From Mangrovimonas futianensis (GTDB lineage: Bacteria; Bacteroidota; Bacteroidia; Flavobacteriales; Flavobacteriaceae), in the NCBI RefSeq assembly GCF_021245805.1, contig NZ_JAJJNF010000002.1:1-64000 (forward strand): 64,000 nt of DNA, written 5' to 3'. Positions 17,350 through 25,722 of the stretch are shown here, in pieces. The notes under the pieces are model-generated. The model had not been told where the DNA came from and made no database searches. It worked only from the letters and a program-made list of their open reading frames with translations. The stretch's first letter is position 1; each line of letters opens with the position of its first letter. The position numbers and the translations under genes were made by a program.

Positions 17350-18891
17350 TTACATTTTCATCAACCATTCCTTGACATCCACCTCTTTTTTGATGATATC
17401 GCGAAGTGCTGAAATCTTAACGCGCTTTTGCTCCATAGAATCGCGATGACGAATAGTCACAGTGTTATCTTCTAAAGTATCGTGGTCTACGGTAATACAG
17501 AATGGCGTACCAACAGCATCTTGACGACGGTAGCGACGACCTACAGCATCTTTTTCATCATAATCCACATTGAAATCCCACTTCAAATCATCTACAATTT
17601 TTTTGGCGATGTCAGGAAGACCATCCTTTTTAACCAAAGGCAATACGGCTGCCTTGGTTGGCGCTAATACCGCTGGTATTTTTAAAACGGTTCTGGTGGT
17701 GTTATTTTCAAGTTCTTCTTCTACCAAAGAATTTGAGAATACCGCCAAGAACATTCGATCTAAACCTATGGAAGTTTCTAACACATAAGGCACATAACTT
17801 CTATTCTCTTCATGGTCAAAATACTGTAATTTTTTACCTGAAAACTCTTCGTGTTGCTTTAAATCGAAATCTGTACGTGAGTGAATTCCTTCCAATTCTT
17901 TAAATCCGAAAGGAAATTTAAACTCAATATCTGTAGCGGCATCGGCATAATGGGCTAATTTTTCATGGTCATGAAAGCGATAATTATCGGCTCCCATTAC
18001 TAATGATTGGTGCCATTTGTACCTTGTTTCCTTCCAGTAGTCAAACCATTCTTGCTGCGTTCCCGGCTTGATGAAAAACTGCATTTCCATTTGTTCAAAC
18101 TCACGCATTCTAAAGATAAACTGTCTGGCAACTATTTCATTTCTAAAGGCCTTTCCTGTTTGGGCAATTCCAAAAGGAATTTTCATACGTCCTGTTTTTT
18201 GAACGTTTAGGAAATTCACAAAAATACCTTGTGCCGTTTCTGGCCTTAAATATAAATCCATGGCACTATCTGCGGATGCACCCAACTTAGTTCCAAACAT
18301 CAAATTAAACTGTTTGACATCGGTCCAGTTTTTACTTCCAGTTAGGGGATCTGCTATATCAAGTTCCTCAATAAGTGCTTTCACATCAGCTAAATCTTCA
18401 TTTTCCAAAGATTTACCCAAACGCTTTAAAATAGCCTCTCCTTCTTCCTTGTATTTTAAAACCCTAGGATTAGTTGCCAAAAACTGATCTTTGTCAAAGG
18501 CATCTCCAAAGCGCTTTTCTGCTTTTTTAACTTCCTTCTCAATTTTAGCATCTAATTTCCCCACATAGTCCTCTACCAAGACATCTGCCCTGTAGCGCTT
18601 TTTGGAGTCTTTATTATCAATTAACGGATCATTAAACGCATCGACGTGACCAGAAGCCTTCCATGTGGTAGGGTGCATAAAAATAGCAGCATCAATACCA
18701 ACAATGTTATCGTGCATTTGCACCATGGCCTTCCACCAATAATCACGTATGTTTTTCTTTAATTCTACACCATTTTGGGCGTAATCGTAAACCGCACTTA
18801 GCCCATCGTAAATTTCACTACTTTGAAACACATAACCGTATTCCTTAGCGTGTGATATAACCTTCTTAAATTGATCGTCTTGATTTGTCAT
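17350..18891 (-). CDS. glyS: Glycine-tRNA ligase (single-chain class II type)
   Basis: A 513-residue homodimeric glycyl-tRNA synthetase, which charges tRNA-Gly with glycine in the cytoplasm. It is the eukaryote/archaea-like alpha2 form, not the alpha2beta2 GlyQ/GlyS form. Class II motif 2 reads FRNEIVARQFIFRMREFEQMEMQFF in overlapping parts (about residues 248-272). Motif 3 is in the SIGLDRMFLAVF region (about 377-388). The C-terminal anticodon-binding domain includes KIPAVLAPTKAAVLPL and DAVGTPFCITVDHDT. N-terminal residues SSEIYDGLSAVYDYAQNGVEL match the family. The ATG at 18891 is 4 nt from a TAATTTTG element. A 56-residue membrane protein follows 9 bp after the stop. Confidence 0.96.
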   Translation of the reverse strand: MTNQDDQFKKVISHAKEYGYVFQSSEIYDGLSAVYDYAQNGVELKKNIRDYWWKAMVQMHDNIVGIDAAIFMHPTTWKASGHVDAFNDPLIDNKDSKKRYRADVLVEDYVGKLDAKIEKEVKKAEKRFGDAFDKDQFLATNPRVLKYKEEGEAILKRLGKSLENEDLADVKALIEELDIADPLTGSKNWTDVKQFNLMFGTKLGASADSAMDLYLRPETAQGIFVNFLNVQKTGRMKIPFGIAQTGKAFRNEIVARQFIFRMREFEQMEMQFFIKPGTQQEWFDYWKETRYKWHQSLVMGADNYRFHDHEKLAHYADAATDIEFKFPFGFKELEGIHSRTDFDLKQHEEFSGKKLQYFDHEENRSYVPYVLETSIGLDRMFLAVFSNSLVEEELENNTTRTVLKIPAVLAPTKAAVLPLVKKDGLPDIAKKIVDDLKWDFNVDYDEKDAVGRRYRRQDAVGTPFCITVDHDTLEDNTVTIRHRDSMEQKRVKISALRDIIKKEVDVKEWLMKM

Positions 18892-18895
18892 ATGG

Positions 18896-18903
18896 CAAAA
18901 TTA
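18896..18903 (-). promoter_or_regulatory. Candidate -7 element 4 nt upstream of glyS
   Basis: On the minus strand this reads TAATTTTG, an exact TAnnTTTG match, just 4 nt before the glyS ATG. It overlaps the U-tract of the upstream terminator. If real, glyS mRNA is leaderless or nearly so; it may instead be a chance match inside the T-rich tail. Confidence 0.35.
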
Positions 18904-18932
18904 AAAAACCGCTCCAACTAATGGAACGGTTT
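18901..18932 (-). terminator. Terminator between the coiled-coil gene and glyS
   Basis: On the minus strand AAACCGTTCCA and TGGAGCGGTTT form a stem with one mismatch, followed by a run of six T. It ends the 327-codon gene upstream of glyS. Confidence 0.75.
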
Positions 18933-18955
18933 CCTTAAAAATATAAATGAGTTAG

Positions 18956-19840
18956 TTAATTAAGTTCCATTTCAGTAGCTCCTAATGGTAGCATGTCCTG
19001 GAAAATAAAAATTTTGTAAACGCCAGCAGTTAAATTAGCCTTCGAATTGATATTGATTTTGGTACAAACATCCATTTCATCACTGATGTTTTGGATGGTT
19101 GTTTTACCACTATAAGTCAACGTGTTTGTTTTATTTGATATAGACCCTCTAGGTTCCACAACTTCATTCTGTGGATTTAGAATTTGAACATAAATCTCTT
19201 TGTTCCCTATAGGAGTTAATTTGTTACTTAAAAGAGTAGCACAAACTTCAATATGGTCAAGTTTGTTCAATTTATCAGTAGTTGTAATCGTTCCGAAATT
19301 AATGGAATTTAAGGCTTCGGCATGCACATTATCGGCAGATAGTGCTTCAACCTTACTTAGGGTGGTTGTCAAATAATGATTCTCAAGTTCCAAATCTTTA
19401 ATATAGGAAACTTTTGATACCAATTCATTTGAAACAGAATCAACCTGAGTTTGTAGCAGGTCGTTCTCAACCTGAATAGATTTTATTTTTTTAAATAGTC
19501 GCGTTCTTTCGCTATTAAGAATCGCTAATTGACTTTTGTACTTAGATATCAAAGACGCATCAGCTTTCATAATGTTTAAAGAATCTAATGCCAGTTCCAT
19601 TCTGGTTTTTGAATCCTTTAATTCTTGGTTTAGCTCCTTGTTGTCCGTCTTTACCTCGTCATAGCTTTGAATCATTTGAGACAATTCATTTTGAACCAAA
19701 TGGGTTTCCTGCTCTAAAAAATCTTGATGATTTTTTAAGGTTTGATAAGTGGAAAAACTATAAGACCCTAATACAACAATTGCTATCGCTAATGCACCGA
19801 TAATTAATCTATAGTTAAATAATTGAGGGTTAACTATCAT
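18956..19840 (-). CDS. Membrane-anchored coiled-coil protein of unknown function
   Basis: About 294 residues from ATG 19840 (MIVNPQLFNYRL). A longer in-frame start at 19939 exists but would add a poorly conserved-looking leader and come within 47 bp of comF. One transmembrane helix (LIIGALAIAIVVLGSYSF) lies near the N-terminus. A long heptad-rich coiled coil follows (about residues 35-180), and then a C-terminal beta-rich domain of about 100 residues with CATLLSN, NPQNEVVEPRG and CTKININ. The topology suggests a periplasmic coiled coil with a globular tip. Similar flavobacterial proteins are sometimes labelled ParA-like, but there is no Walker motif here, so that label is not used. It is transcribed alone and ends at a clear terminator. 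Function unknown. Confidence 0.65.
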   Translation of the reverse strand: MIVNPQLFNYRLIIGALAIAIVVLGSYSFSTYQTLKNHQDFLEQETHLVQNELSQMIQSYDEVKTDNKELNQELKDSKTRMELALDSLNIMKADASLISKYKSQLAILNSERTRLFKKIKSIQVENDLLQTQVDSVSNELVSKVSYIKDLELENHYLTTTLSKVEALSADNVHAEALNSINFGTITTTDKLNKLDHIEVCATLLSNKLTPIGNKEIYVQILNPQNEVVEPRGSISNKTNTLTYSGKTTIQNISDEMDVCTKININSKANLTAGVYKIFIFQDMLPLGATEMELN

Positions 19841-19986
19841 TACTTCGGGATTATTTCGCGAATCTAACAAGAAAGAGGATTTAAAATAATTTTTATCGAT
19901 AAACTGAAAAAATAATTGATAAAACTCTACAAACAGCACATATTCTTTAATAAAGCAGTTAAAAAAGTAATATTTATCTTTAAGGT

Positions 19987-20673
19987 ATGCTGAAATACCT
20001 CACAGATATTATCGATTTGTTCTTTCCAAAAGTATGTTTGGCATGTCATGAGGCCCTGAGTGATCACGAACTACATCTCTGCACCAATTGCCGACATGAT
20101 TTACCAGTTTTAAATCATCCTCATGATTCAGAAAATGAAGTAACAAAAATATTCTATGGAAGAATCCCCATAAAACATGCTACCTCTCTACTCTTATTTG
20201 AGAAAAAGGGACTCACCCAACAATTAATACACAATCTTAAATATAAAAACCAAGAACAAGTGAGCTATATATTAGGCTCCTGGCTGGGTGCCGAGTTAAA
20301 GGAACATGAGACTTACCGAGCGATTGACATGGTCATCCCAGTGCCTTTGCACAAAAACAAACTAAAGAAACGAGGATATAACCAAGTGGCAGGATTCGCA
20401 AAAGAACTTGCCAGTGAATTAGATGCAGAATACATGGACGAAATCTTAATCAAAGTTACCAACACCCAATCACAAGTTGGAAAAAACCGATGGGCCAGGT
20501 GGAACAATACAGAAATCTTCAAACTTCAAAATCATGAAAAAATTGCGAACAAACACCTATTGTTAGTTGATGATGTTATTACCACTGGAGCCACTATGGA
20601 GGCATGCTTCAATGTACTAACTCAAGCAAAAAATGTTAAAATTAGTCTTGCTTCCATGGCAATAGCCCAATAG
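19987..20673 (+). CDS. comF: ComF family phosphoribosyltransferase-like protein
   Basis: A 228-residue protein of the ComF/GntX family, linked in other bacteria to DNA uptake during competence, probably in handling the incoming strand. An N-terminal double zinc ribbon is present (CLACHE, about residues 18-23, and CTNCRH, about 32-37). The C-terminal half has the type I phosphoribosyltransferase motif LLLVDDVITTGATM (about 191-204) and the typical IPVPLHKNKLKKRGYNQ (about 117-133). Length is normal. A near-consensus promoter element, TATCTTTA (19975-19982), lies 4 nt before the ATG. The next gene is 54 bp downstream on the same strand but unrelated in function. Whether this organism is naturally competent cannot be told from here. 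Confidence 0.9.
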   Translation: MLKYLTDIIDLFFPKVCLACHEALSDHELHLCTNCRHDLPVLNHPHDSENEVTKIFYGRIPIKHATSLLLFEKKGLTQQLIHNLKYKNQEQVSYILGSWLGAELKEHETYRAIDMVIPVPLHKNKLKKRGYNQVAGFAKELASELDAEYMDEILIKVTNTQSQVGKNRWARWNNTEIFKLQNHEKIANKHLLLVDDVITTGATMEACFNVLTQAKNVKISLASMAIAQ

Positions 20674-20727
20674 TAATTTCGTTAATAACAAATTAGTTGT
20701 TTCTTTGTGTAAATTTTTAAAAGAGGA

Positions 20728-22338
20728 ATGAATCAACTGTTCAAAAACCTTATTTATTCAATAATTGCTGGATTAATATTAGTAAACTGTGCCAATAGAG
20801 GAAGACCACAAGGCGGCCCAAAAGATGAAGATCCACCCATTATTGTAAAATCTGAACCAGAAAATTTCTCAACCAATTTTTCAGGGGATGTCATTACCAT
20901 ATATTTTGATGAGTATGTAAAGATCAAAAACATACAAAAGCAGCTTATTATTTCCCCTCCCATGGACACAAAACCAGATATAACACCTTTGGGCGGTGCT
21001 AGTAAGTTTATTAGGATAAATATCAAAGACACTTTGGCTCCCAATACTACCTATGCCTTCAATTTTGGCAATAGTATTGTTGACAATAACGAAGAAAATC
21101 CGTATCCCTACTTCCGTTATGTTTTTTCAACAGGAGATTACATTGATTCCCTAACAGTTTCTGGAAATATTCTGGACGCCGAATTGATTAAACCAGACAA
21201 CTTTGTTTCTGTCATGCTTTATGAAATGGATAGTACTTACACCGATTCTATCATATTTAAGGAGCAACCCAGATATATTACCAACACCTTGGATAGCCTT
21301 ACCCAGTTTACTATAGAAAATATTAAGCCTGGACAATACATGTTGTTTGCCATGAAAGATGCCAATCAAGATAATAAATTCCAGCAGGCAACAGATAAAA
21401 TTGCTTTTCATCCAACACCAATTACAGTTCCAAATGATTCGGCTCTCTATGATCTTAAATTATTTAAAGAGCAACTAGACCCCAAAGTTATTAGACCTCG
21501 TTTGGTTTCTGGGGAACGTATTGCATTTGGATACAAAGGGGATTACGAAAACATGGAGATACTGGTGCAATCTGATGTTCCTGAAGATTATTCTTATCGA
21601 ATCACAAAAAATGCCACTACAGATACCTTAGACTATTGGTACAAACCGCGATTGGAAGTAGACTCCCTTATTTTCAAGGTTAGGAATAAAGATTATGAAG
21701 AAGATTTCACAGTTAAAATTAGTGAACAACCGAGAGATACGTTAACCATTAAGAATGAAAGCAAATCCACACTTAACTTCAATGAAGATTTCATTCTATC
21801 AGCTAGCACACCCTTTTATGAAATTAAAGAGGACAATATAAGTATCATGGATAAGGACTCCTTAGATGTTCACTTTCAAACCAAACTGGATACTTTATTA
21901 AACCACTTGGTTTTTAATTTTGAGAAAACTCAAAGCAATAAATATGAAGTAAATGTTTTGCCACAGGCATTTACAGACTTTTTTGGCGATACAAACGACA
22001 GTTTAAAATACACTATCAGCACCAAAAAGCTATCTGACTATGGCAATGCAAGAATCAATTTAAAAAATGCACAATATCCTGTGATTGTTCAATTAACAAA
22101 CGATAAAGGGGAAGTCAAATATGAACAGTATAGTGAAAAAGAAGAACCTATTGACTTCACTAATATCGATACGGGAAATTATAGAATTAGAGTGATTTAT
22201 GATACCAATAAAAATGGTAAATATGACTCTGGAAATGTTCTAAAGAGACAGCAGCCCGAACGTATTATTTATTCTTCGGATATTCTTGAGGCCAATGCCA
22301 ACTGGGAAAACATTGAAGATTTTATCATAACAAACTAA
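20728..22338 (+). CDS. Ig-like domain lipoprotein (Big_5-like)
   Basis: A 536-residue predicted lipoprotein: MNQLFKNLIYSIIAGLILVNC ends in a lipobox. A GRPQGGPKDEDPP linker follows, and then a bacterial Ig-like domain of the Big_5 type (about residues 36-135, with SEPENFSTNF, ITIYFDEYVKIKN, LAPNTTYAFNFG and YVFSTGD). The remaining 400 residues are beta-rich. They include a region with NIKPGQYMLFAMKDANQDNK and, near the end, RVIYDTNKNGKYDSGN, which look like calcium-binding or CarboxypepD-like loops. This architecture is widespread and conserved as a single-copy gene in Bacteroidota, function unknown. The 3' end overlaps the convergent nitrilase-family gene by 14 bp, with no terminator between them. 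Confidence 0.8.
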   Translation: MNQLFKNLIYSIIAGLILVNCANRGRPQGGPKDEDPPIIVKSEPENFSTNFSGDVITIYFDEYVKIKNIQKQLIISPPMDTKPDITPLGGASKFIRINIKDTLAPNTTYAFNFGNSIVDNNEENPYPYFRYVFSTGDYIDSLTVSGNILDAELIKPDNFVSVMLYEMDSTYTDSIIFKEQPRYITNTLDSLTQFTIENIKPGQYMLFAMKDANQDNKFQQATDKIAFHPTPITVPNDSALYDLKLFKEQLDPKVIRPRLVSGERIAFGYKGDYENMEILVQSDVPEDYSYRITKNATTDTLDYWYKPRLEVDSLIFKVRNKDYEEDFTVKISEQPRDTLTIKNESKSTLNFNEDFILSASTPFYEIKEDNISIMDKDSLDVHFQTKLDTLLNHLVFNFEKTQSNKYEVNVLPQAFTDFFGDTNDSLKYTISTKKLSDYGNARINLKNAQYPVIVQLTNDKGEVKYEQYSEKEEPIDFTNIDTGNYRIRVIYDTNKNGKYDSGNVLKRQQPERIIYSSDILEANANWENIEDFIITN

Positions 22339-23104
22339 ACCGATCCCTATCCCTTAAAAAACCTAGCTTTTTACGATTAGTGATAATATGTTCCTTTTTT
22401 AAGGAAACGATATCCATCCATTCTTTTTCTTCATTTTGGGTCGATATTTTATTTCCCAAAACATCATAGGCTGCAGAATGTCCCGAATACTCATAACCAT
22501 TGCCATCCAGTCCAATTCGATTAACACCAATGCAATAGCTCATATTTTCAATGGCCCGAGCCCTAAGCAAGGTATCCCAAGCATCTATTCTTAGTTTGGG
22601 CCAATTAGCGACATAAAGAAGCAAATCATAATCTTCGGTATTTCTGGCAAATACAGGAAACCTAAGATCATAACAAATAAGCGGACAAATTTTCCAACCT
22701 TTATAATCTACAAGTAACTTTTCACTACCAGCTTTATAAACACGGTCTTCACCAGCCAAGGTAAAAGTGTGCCGCTTGTCATAGGTTTGAAATGTTCCAT
22801 CTGGAAACACAAAAAAGAGACGATTGAAAAATTGATTGTCCTCTTGTATGATCAAACTTCCAGTTAACGCTATCTGATGGGTCTTGGCTTGCTTAACCAG
22901 CCAATTTACCGTTTCCCCAGCCATAGATTCGGCCAATTTTTTGGCCTGCATGCTAAACCCTGTAGAAAACATCTCTGGAAGCACTACCAAATCGACTTTT
23001 CCTGAAACAGCCGCTATCTTTTTTGAGAATTGCTCGCGGTTGGCAGTGGGGTTTTCCCAAAAAAGGTGGGATTGGACTAAGTCTACTTTTAAAATTTCTG
23101 ACAT
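22325..23104 (-). CDS. Nitrilase-family amidase (omega-amidase / YafV type)
   Basis: A 259-residue carbon-nitrogen hydrolase. The Glu-Lys-Cys triad can be seen: Glu in LPEMFSTGF (about residue 43), Lys in YDKRHTF (about 110) and Cys in ICPLICYDLRFP (about 144). The YDKRHTF and FARNTEDYDLLLYVANWP context matches the YafV/Nit2 group, which hydrolyses alpha-ketoglutaramate to 2-oxoglutarate in the methionine-salvage and glutamine-transamination routes. The substrate is a family-based inference. There is no signal peptide, so it acts in the cytoplasm. The gene ends tail-to-tail with the Ig-like lipoprotein gene (14-bp overlap) and has only 46 bp to the divergent GldM-like gene. Confidence 0.88.
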   Translation of the reverse strand: MSEILKVDLVQSHLFWENPTANREQFSKKIAAVSGKVDLVVLPEMFSTGFSMQAKKLAESMAGETVNWLVKQAKTHQIALTGSLIIQEDNQFFNRLFFVFPDGTFQTYDKRHTFTLAGEDRVYKAGSEKLLVDYKGWKICPLICYDLRFPVFARNTEDYDLLLYVANWPKLRIDAWDTLLRARAIENMSYCIGVNRIGLDGNGYEYSGHSAAYDVLGNKISTQNEEKEWMDIVSLKKEHIITNRKKLGFLRDRDRFSLL

Positions 23105-23150
23105 GTTTAAAATTAAAAATAATTACTTTTATTATTGCTTAAATTAGATA

Positions 23151-23873
23151 ATGAATAAATTTCTTTTCATTCCCTTCTCAATATTCTTCTTGATTTTCGG
23201 ATGCAAGCCTTCCCAAAAGACAAGGAAAGAACTCATTCAAGAAAATACCTTACTAAAAAATCAGATAGCCCAAATAAATCAAAATAGGTTAACTCAGAAT
23301 GATGTTGCTCTAGAACTAACCAATATGAATGTGGTTTACAGAGGGGTTGCAAATCCAATTCGTGCAACTATTAATAACGCGGAAAAAATAGAAATATCAG
23401 GTATAGGCGTTAGTAAAGATAAAGACGGAAACTACAATTTGAGACCAGGATCCGGTTTAAAAGTCAAGGTTTTTATCAAGGGCTTTTTTAAAAGTGGCGA
23501 CTCAATTTCCTTTGAAAAGGAATTGAGAATAAAAGATCTCGCAAGACCCATTGGCACCATCAATGGGTTAGGTGATGGAAATGATTGCCCCATTAAGTTA
23601 TCCAAAAGCAAAATCATGAATGGAACGATTGGATGGGAAATACCAGAATTCTCATGGGAAATGAAGAGGAAAGTATTAAAATTCAACCTATATACTTCAA
23701 ATGACACCTTAACTATTAGCGGCAATCGTTTTAATCCAGAATCCAAAGAAATAATTCAAAATCTAAATATCGGTGACACAATCACTATTCAAGATATTCG
23801 GGTAGATCATAATGATTCTCATTACAAACTTAAATCTATCTCTCCTGTTTTAATTCAAATTATTCAAGATTAA
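23151..23873 (+). CDS. Lipoprotein with GldM C-terminal-like domains
   Basis: A 240-residue predicted lipoprotein (MNKFLFIPFSIFFLIFGC, lipobox Cys at 18) with a short coiled-coil stretch (ELIQENTLLKNQIAQI). The rest resembles the last two periplasmic domains of the gliding/T9SS motor protein GldM. The landmark LTNMNVVYRGVANPI corresponds to the KMNVVYRGVDNPI-like start of GldM's third domain. Later parts match in order: GNYNLRPGSGLKVKV, ELRIKDLARPIGTINGL, and a terminal NLNIGDTITIQDIRV. GldM itself is about 510 residues with an N-terminal transmembrane helix, and that half is absent here. A stand-alone GldM-tail lipoprotein could be an accessory of the T9SS or gliding motor, or a repurposed domain. 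The 3' end overlaps the convergent MutS-like gene by 4 bp. Confidence 0.75.
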   Translation: MNKFLFIPFSIFFLIFGCKPSQKTRKELIQENTLLKNQIAQINQNRLTQNDVALELTNMNVVYRGVANPIRATINNAEKIEISGIGVSKDKDGNYNLRPGSGLKVKVFIKGFFKSGDSISFEKELRIKDLARPIGTINGLGDGNDCPIKLSKSKIMNGTIGWEIPEFSWEMKRKVLKFNLYTSNDTLTISGNRFNPESKEIIQNLNIGDTITIQDIRVDHNDSHYKLKSISPVLIQIIQD

Positions 23874-25639
23874 ACAATCTCCATCTTCTTCAATAAAAAA
23901 CTGGCGTTCATATTTTGACAGATTCCCTTTTTAAGTTTGTAATCAAAAAAGAGTTCTTCATTGATGATTTGGGCATCAAAATAATAGTTTTTAACCGGCT
24001 CCAAATCCTTTTCAATCTCACACAAGCTAAGGTCATGTGTTGCGATAATACCAGTAGCATCTGAAGCCACCAATTTCTCAACAAACTTTTTAGAGCCAAT
24101 AGCCTTATCAGTACTATTGGTTCCTTTCAAAATTTCATCCAGAATAATAAAATAGGGCTGCTCTTTAATAGCATCTACAATAAACTTCAATCTAGTAAGT
24201 TCGGAAAAGAAATAGGAACTATCATCGGTTAAAGAATCACTGGTTCGCATACTGGTTATCAATTTAACCGGATGGTACTGGCTGGATTTGGCACAAACAG
24301 GCAAACCCATATTGGCCATAACGATATGCAGGGAAACGGTTCTTAAAAAGGTACTCTTCCCAGCCATGTTAGCACCAGTGACTATAAAAAATTGTTCCTT
24401 ATTTATTTCTACATCGCTATCAATTCGTTTCTGCGCCGGCAATAAAGGATGACCAAGACCCTCAGCCTTGATACAAGACCTATTATCTACAATCTCTGGA
24501 TACACATAACCTGGATGATTGAAAGCAAAATTTCCTAAGGAATTATAGGCGTCAAAAAACGTTACCGCTTCAAACCAATGAGCCACTGTTTGGTGATATT
24601 GATGAATCCATTTTTCAATCTTATAACTATTTTTAAGATCGGTCAAAAACAATCCATTTCCAAAAATGGCACCTATCATGTTATTTCGATTATCTAAGGC
24701 ATCCAAGTGTTTGGAAAATTGTCTAAAAATAGCGGAAGCCTTTTCTTGGTGGCTTTGAATTTGCTGTTGTTTGGCCAGAAGCATTTCAGATGAAAACGAT
24801 TCATTTTCTATCTTATTTAGAAGCAATGCGTACTGCCTAAAGGTCTCCTTTACCTTATCAGAATTGGAAGCTAAGACATTTATTTTCTTCAAGTATTTTC
24901 CTGTAATCCCTAGTCCTAACATCAACCAATATCCCAAAAAAGTCAAATGATTATAATCATAAGCCGACCAAACAAGCATACATATAGAACCCAACGCAAA
25001 AACAGTTGGGAACCACCTCATCATGGCTGGCACAAAGCTTTGATGCTCCTTTAACCATTTTAAAATTTGGTTGGCAGGAACCTCAACCTTAATTAAAGAG
25101 GCGATGGCTGCAAATTCCTGTCGCCATTCAGCCTTCTTATCTAATTCCTGAATAGCTTGTTGTTTGGAAACAATATTCTCAACATCATTAGCTTTCAATA
25201 AGAGGGCTAGGGTTTCACTTCCCTCTTCCAGACGTGTTCGGTTAAGAAATTGAAAAAAGGATCCCTTACCAAATAAATCTATGTCATAGGCATACTCATG
25301 AAAGTCATCATTAAAGCGTATTCCTTGATCCCGATGATGAAATTTGCCTTTACCTATTTCCAATTCTTCCTCATTAATTCCTACAAGAGCCTTGTGAAGA
25401 TTCCGCTTTCTTTTAATGCGCATGTACTTTAAAAGAAGCAAACCGAACAAAGTGCTTCCAACCAAGAAAATTACGCCTGCCAATGGCAAGTTTTCAAAAA
25501 AGAAATAAACCCCTGCAACGGTCAATAAAAACACGGTTAACCTCAACATACTCAAAACATACATTTGTTTGTTGAGCCTTTCAACGCTTTGCTGATGGAT
25601 TTTTAATTGGTGTTGATAAAAGTTATTTGGGTCTTTCAT
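23870..25639 (-). CDS. Membrane-anchored MutS-family ATPase
   Basis: A 589-residue MutS-related protein. The C-terminal 200 residues hold the MutS ATPase: Walker A GANMAGKSTFLR (about residue 419), TSMRTSDSLTDDSSYFFSEL, Walker B FIILDEILKGTNSTDK and ATHDLSLC. Unlike MutS1 and MutS2 it lacks the mismatch-binding and Smr domains. The N-terminus instead has hydrophobic helices (MLRLTVFLLTVAGVYFFF and GVIFLVGSTLFGLLLL, about residues 28-70), with more near 210-245 (ALGSICMLVWSAYDY, TFLGYWLMLGLGITG). It is therefore probably inner-membrane-bound with a cytoplasmic ATPase. Such proteins occur across Bacteroidota, and their role in repair is unproven. The sdh terminator lies just upstream of its start. 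Confidence 0.85.
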   Translation of the reverse strand: MKDPNNFYQHQLKIHQQSVERLNKQMYVLSMLRLTVFLLTVAGVYFFFENLPLAGVIFLVGSTLFGLLLLKYMRIKRKRNLHKALVGINEEELEIGKGKFHHRDQGIRFNDDFHEYAYDIDLFGKGSFFQFLNRTRLEEGSETLALLLKANDVENIVSKQQAIQELDKKAEWRQEFAAIASLIKVEVPANQILKWLKEHQSFVPAMMRWFPTVFALGSICMLVWSAYDYNHLTFLGYWLMLGLGITGKYLKKINVLASNSDKVKETFRQYALLLNKIENESFSSEMLLAKQQQIQSHQEKASAIFRQFSKHLDALDNRNNMIGAIFGNGLFLTDLKNSYKIEKWIHQYHQTVAHWFEAVTFFDAYNSLGNFAFNHPGYVYPEIVDNRSCIKAEGLGHPLLPAQKRIDSDVEINKEQFFIVTGANMAGKSTFLRTVSLHIVMANMGLPVCAKSSQYHPVKLITSMRTSDSLTDDSSYFFSELTRLKFIVDAIKEQPYFIILDEILKGTNSTDKAIGSKKFVEKLVASDATGIIATHDLSLCEIEKDLEPVKNYYFDAQIINEELFFDYKLKKGICQNMNASFLLKKMEIV

Positions 25640-25662
25640 GAGGTCATCTGTTGACTATAGAC

Positions 25663-25692
25663 AAAAACTCCCAAGCTTTCACTTGGGAGAAT
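25663..25692 (-). terminator. Terminator after sdhB
   Basis: On the minus strand CTCCCAAG / CTTGGGAG flank a 6-nt loop and are followed by five T. It sits between sdhB and the MutS-like gene, ending the sdhCAB transcript. Confidence 0.85.
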
Positions 25693-25722
25693 TTATTTTA
25701 TATAATATTTTAAATCTAAATA

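Noticed and set aside
18956..19840. ParA-type partition protein
   Set aside because: No Walker A or B motif is present; only a membrane helix, a coiled coil and a beta-rich tip are seen.
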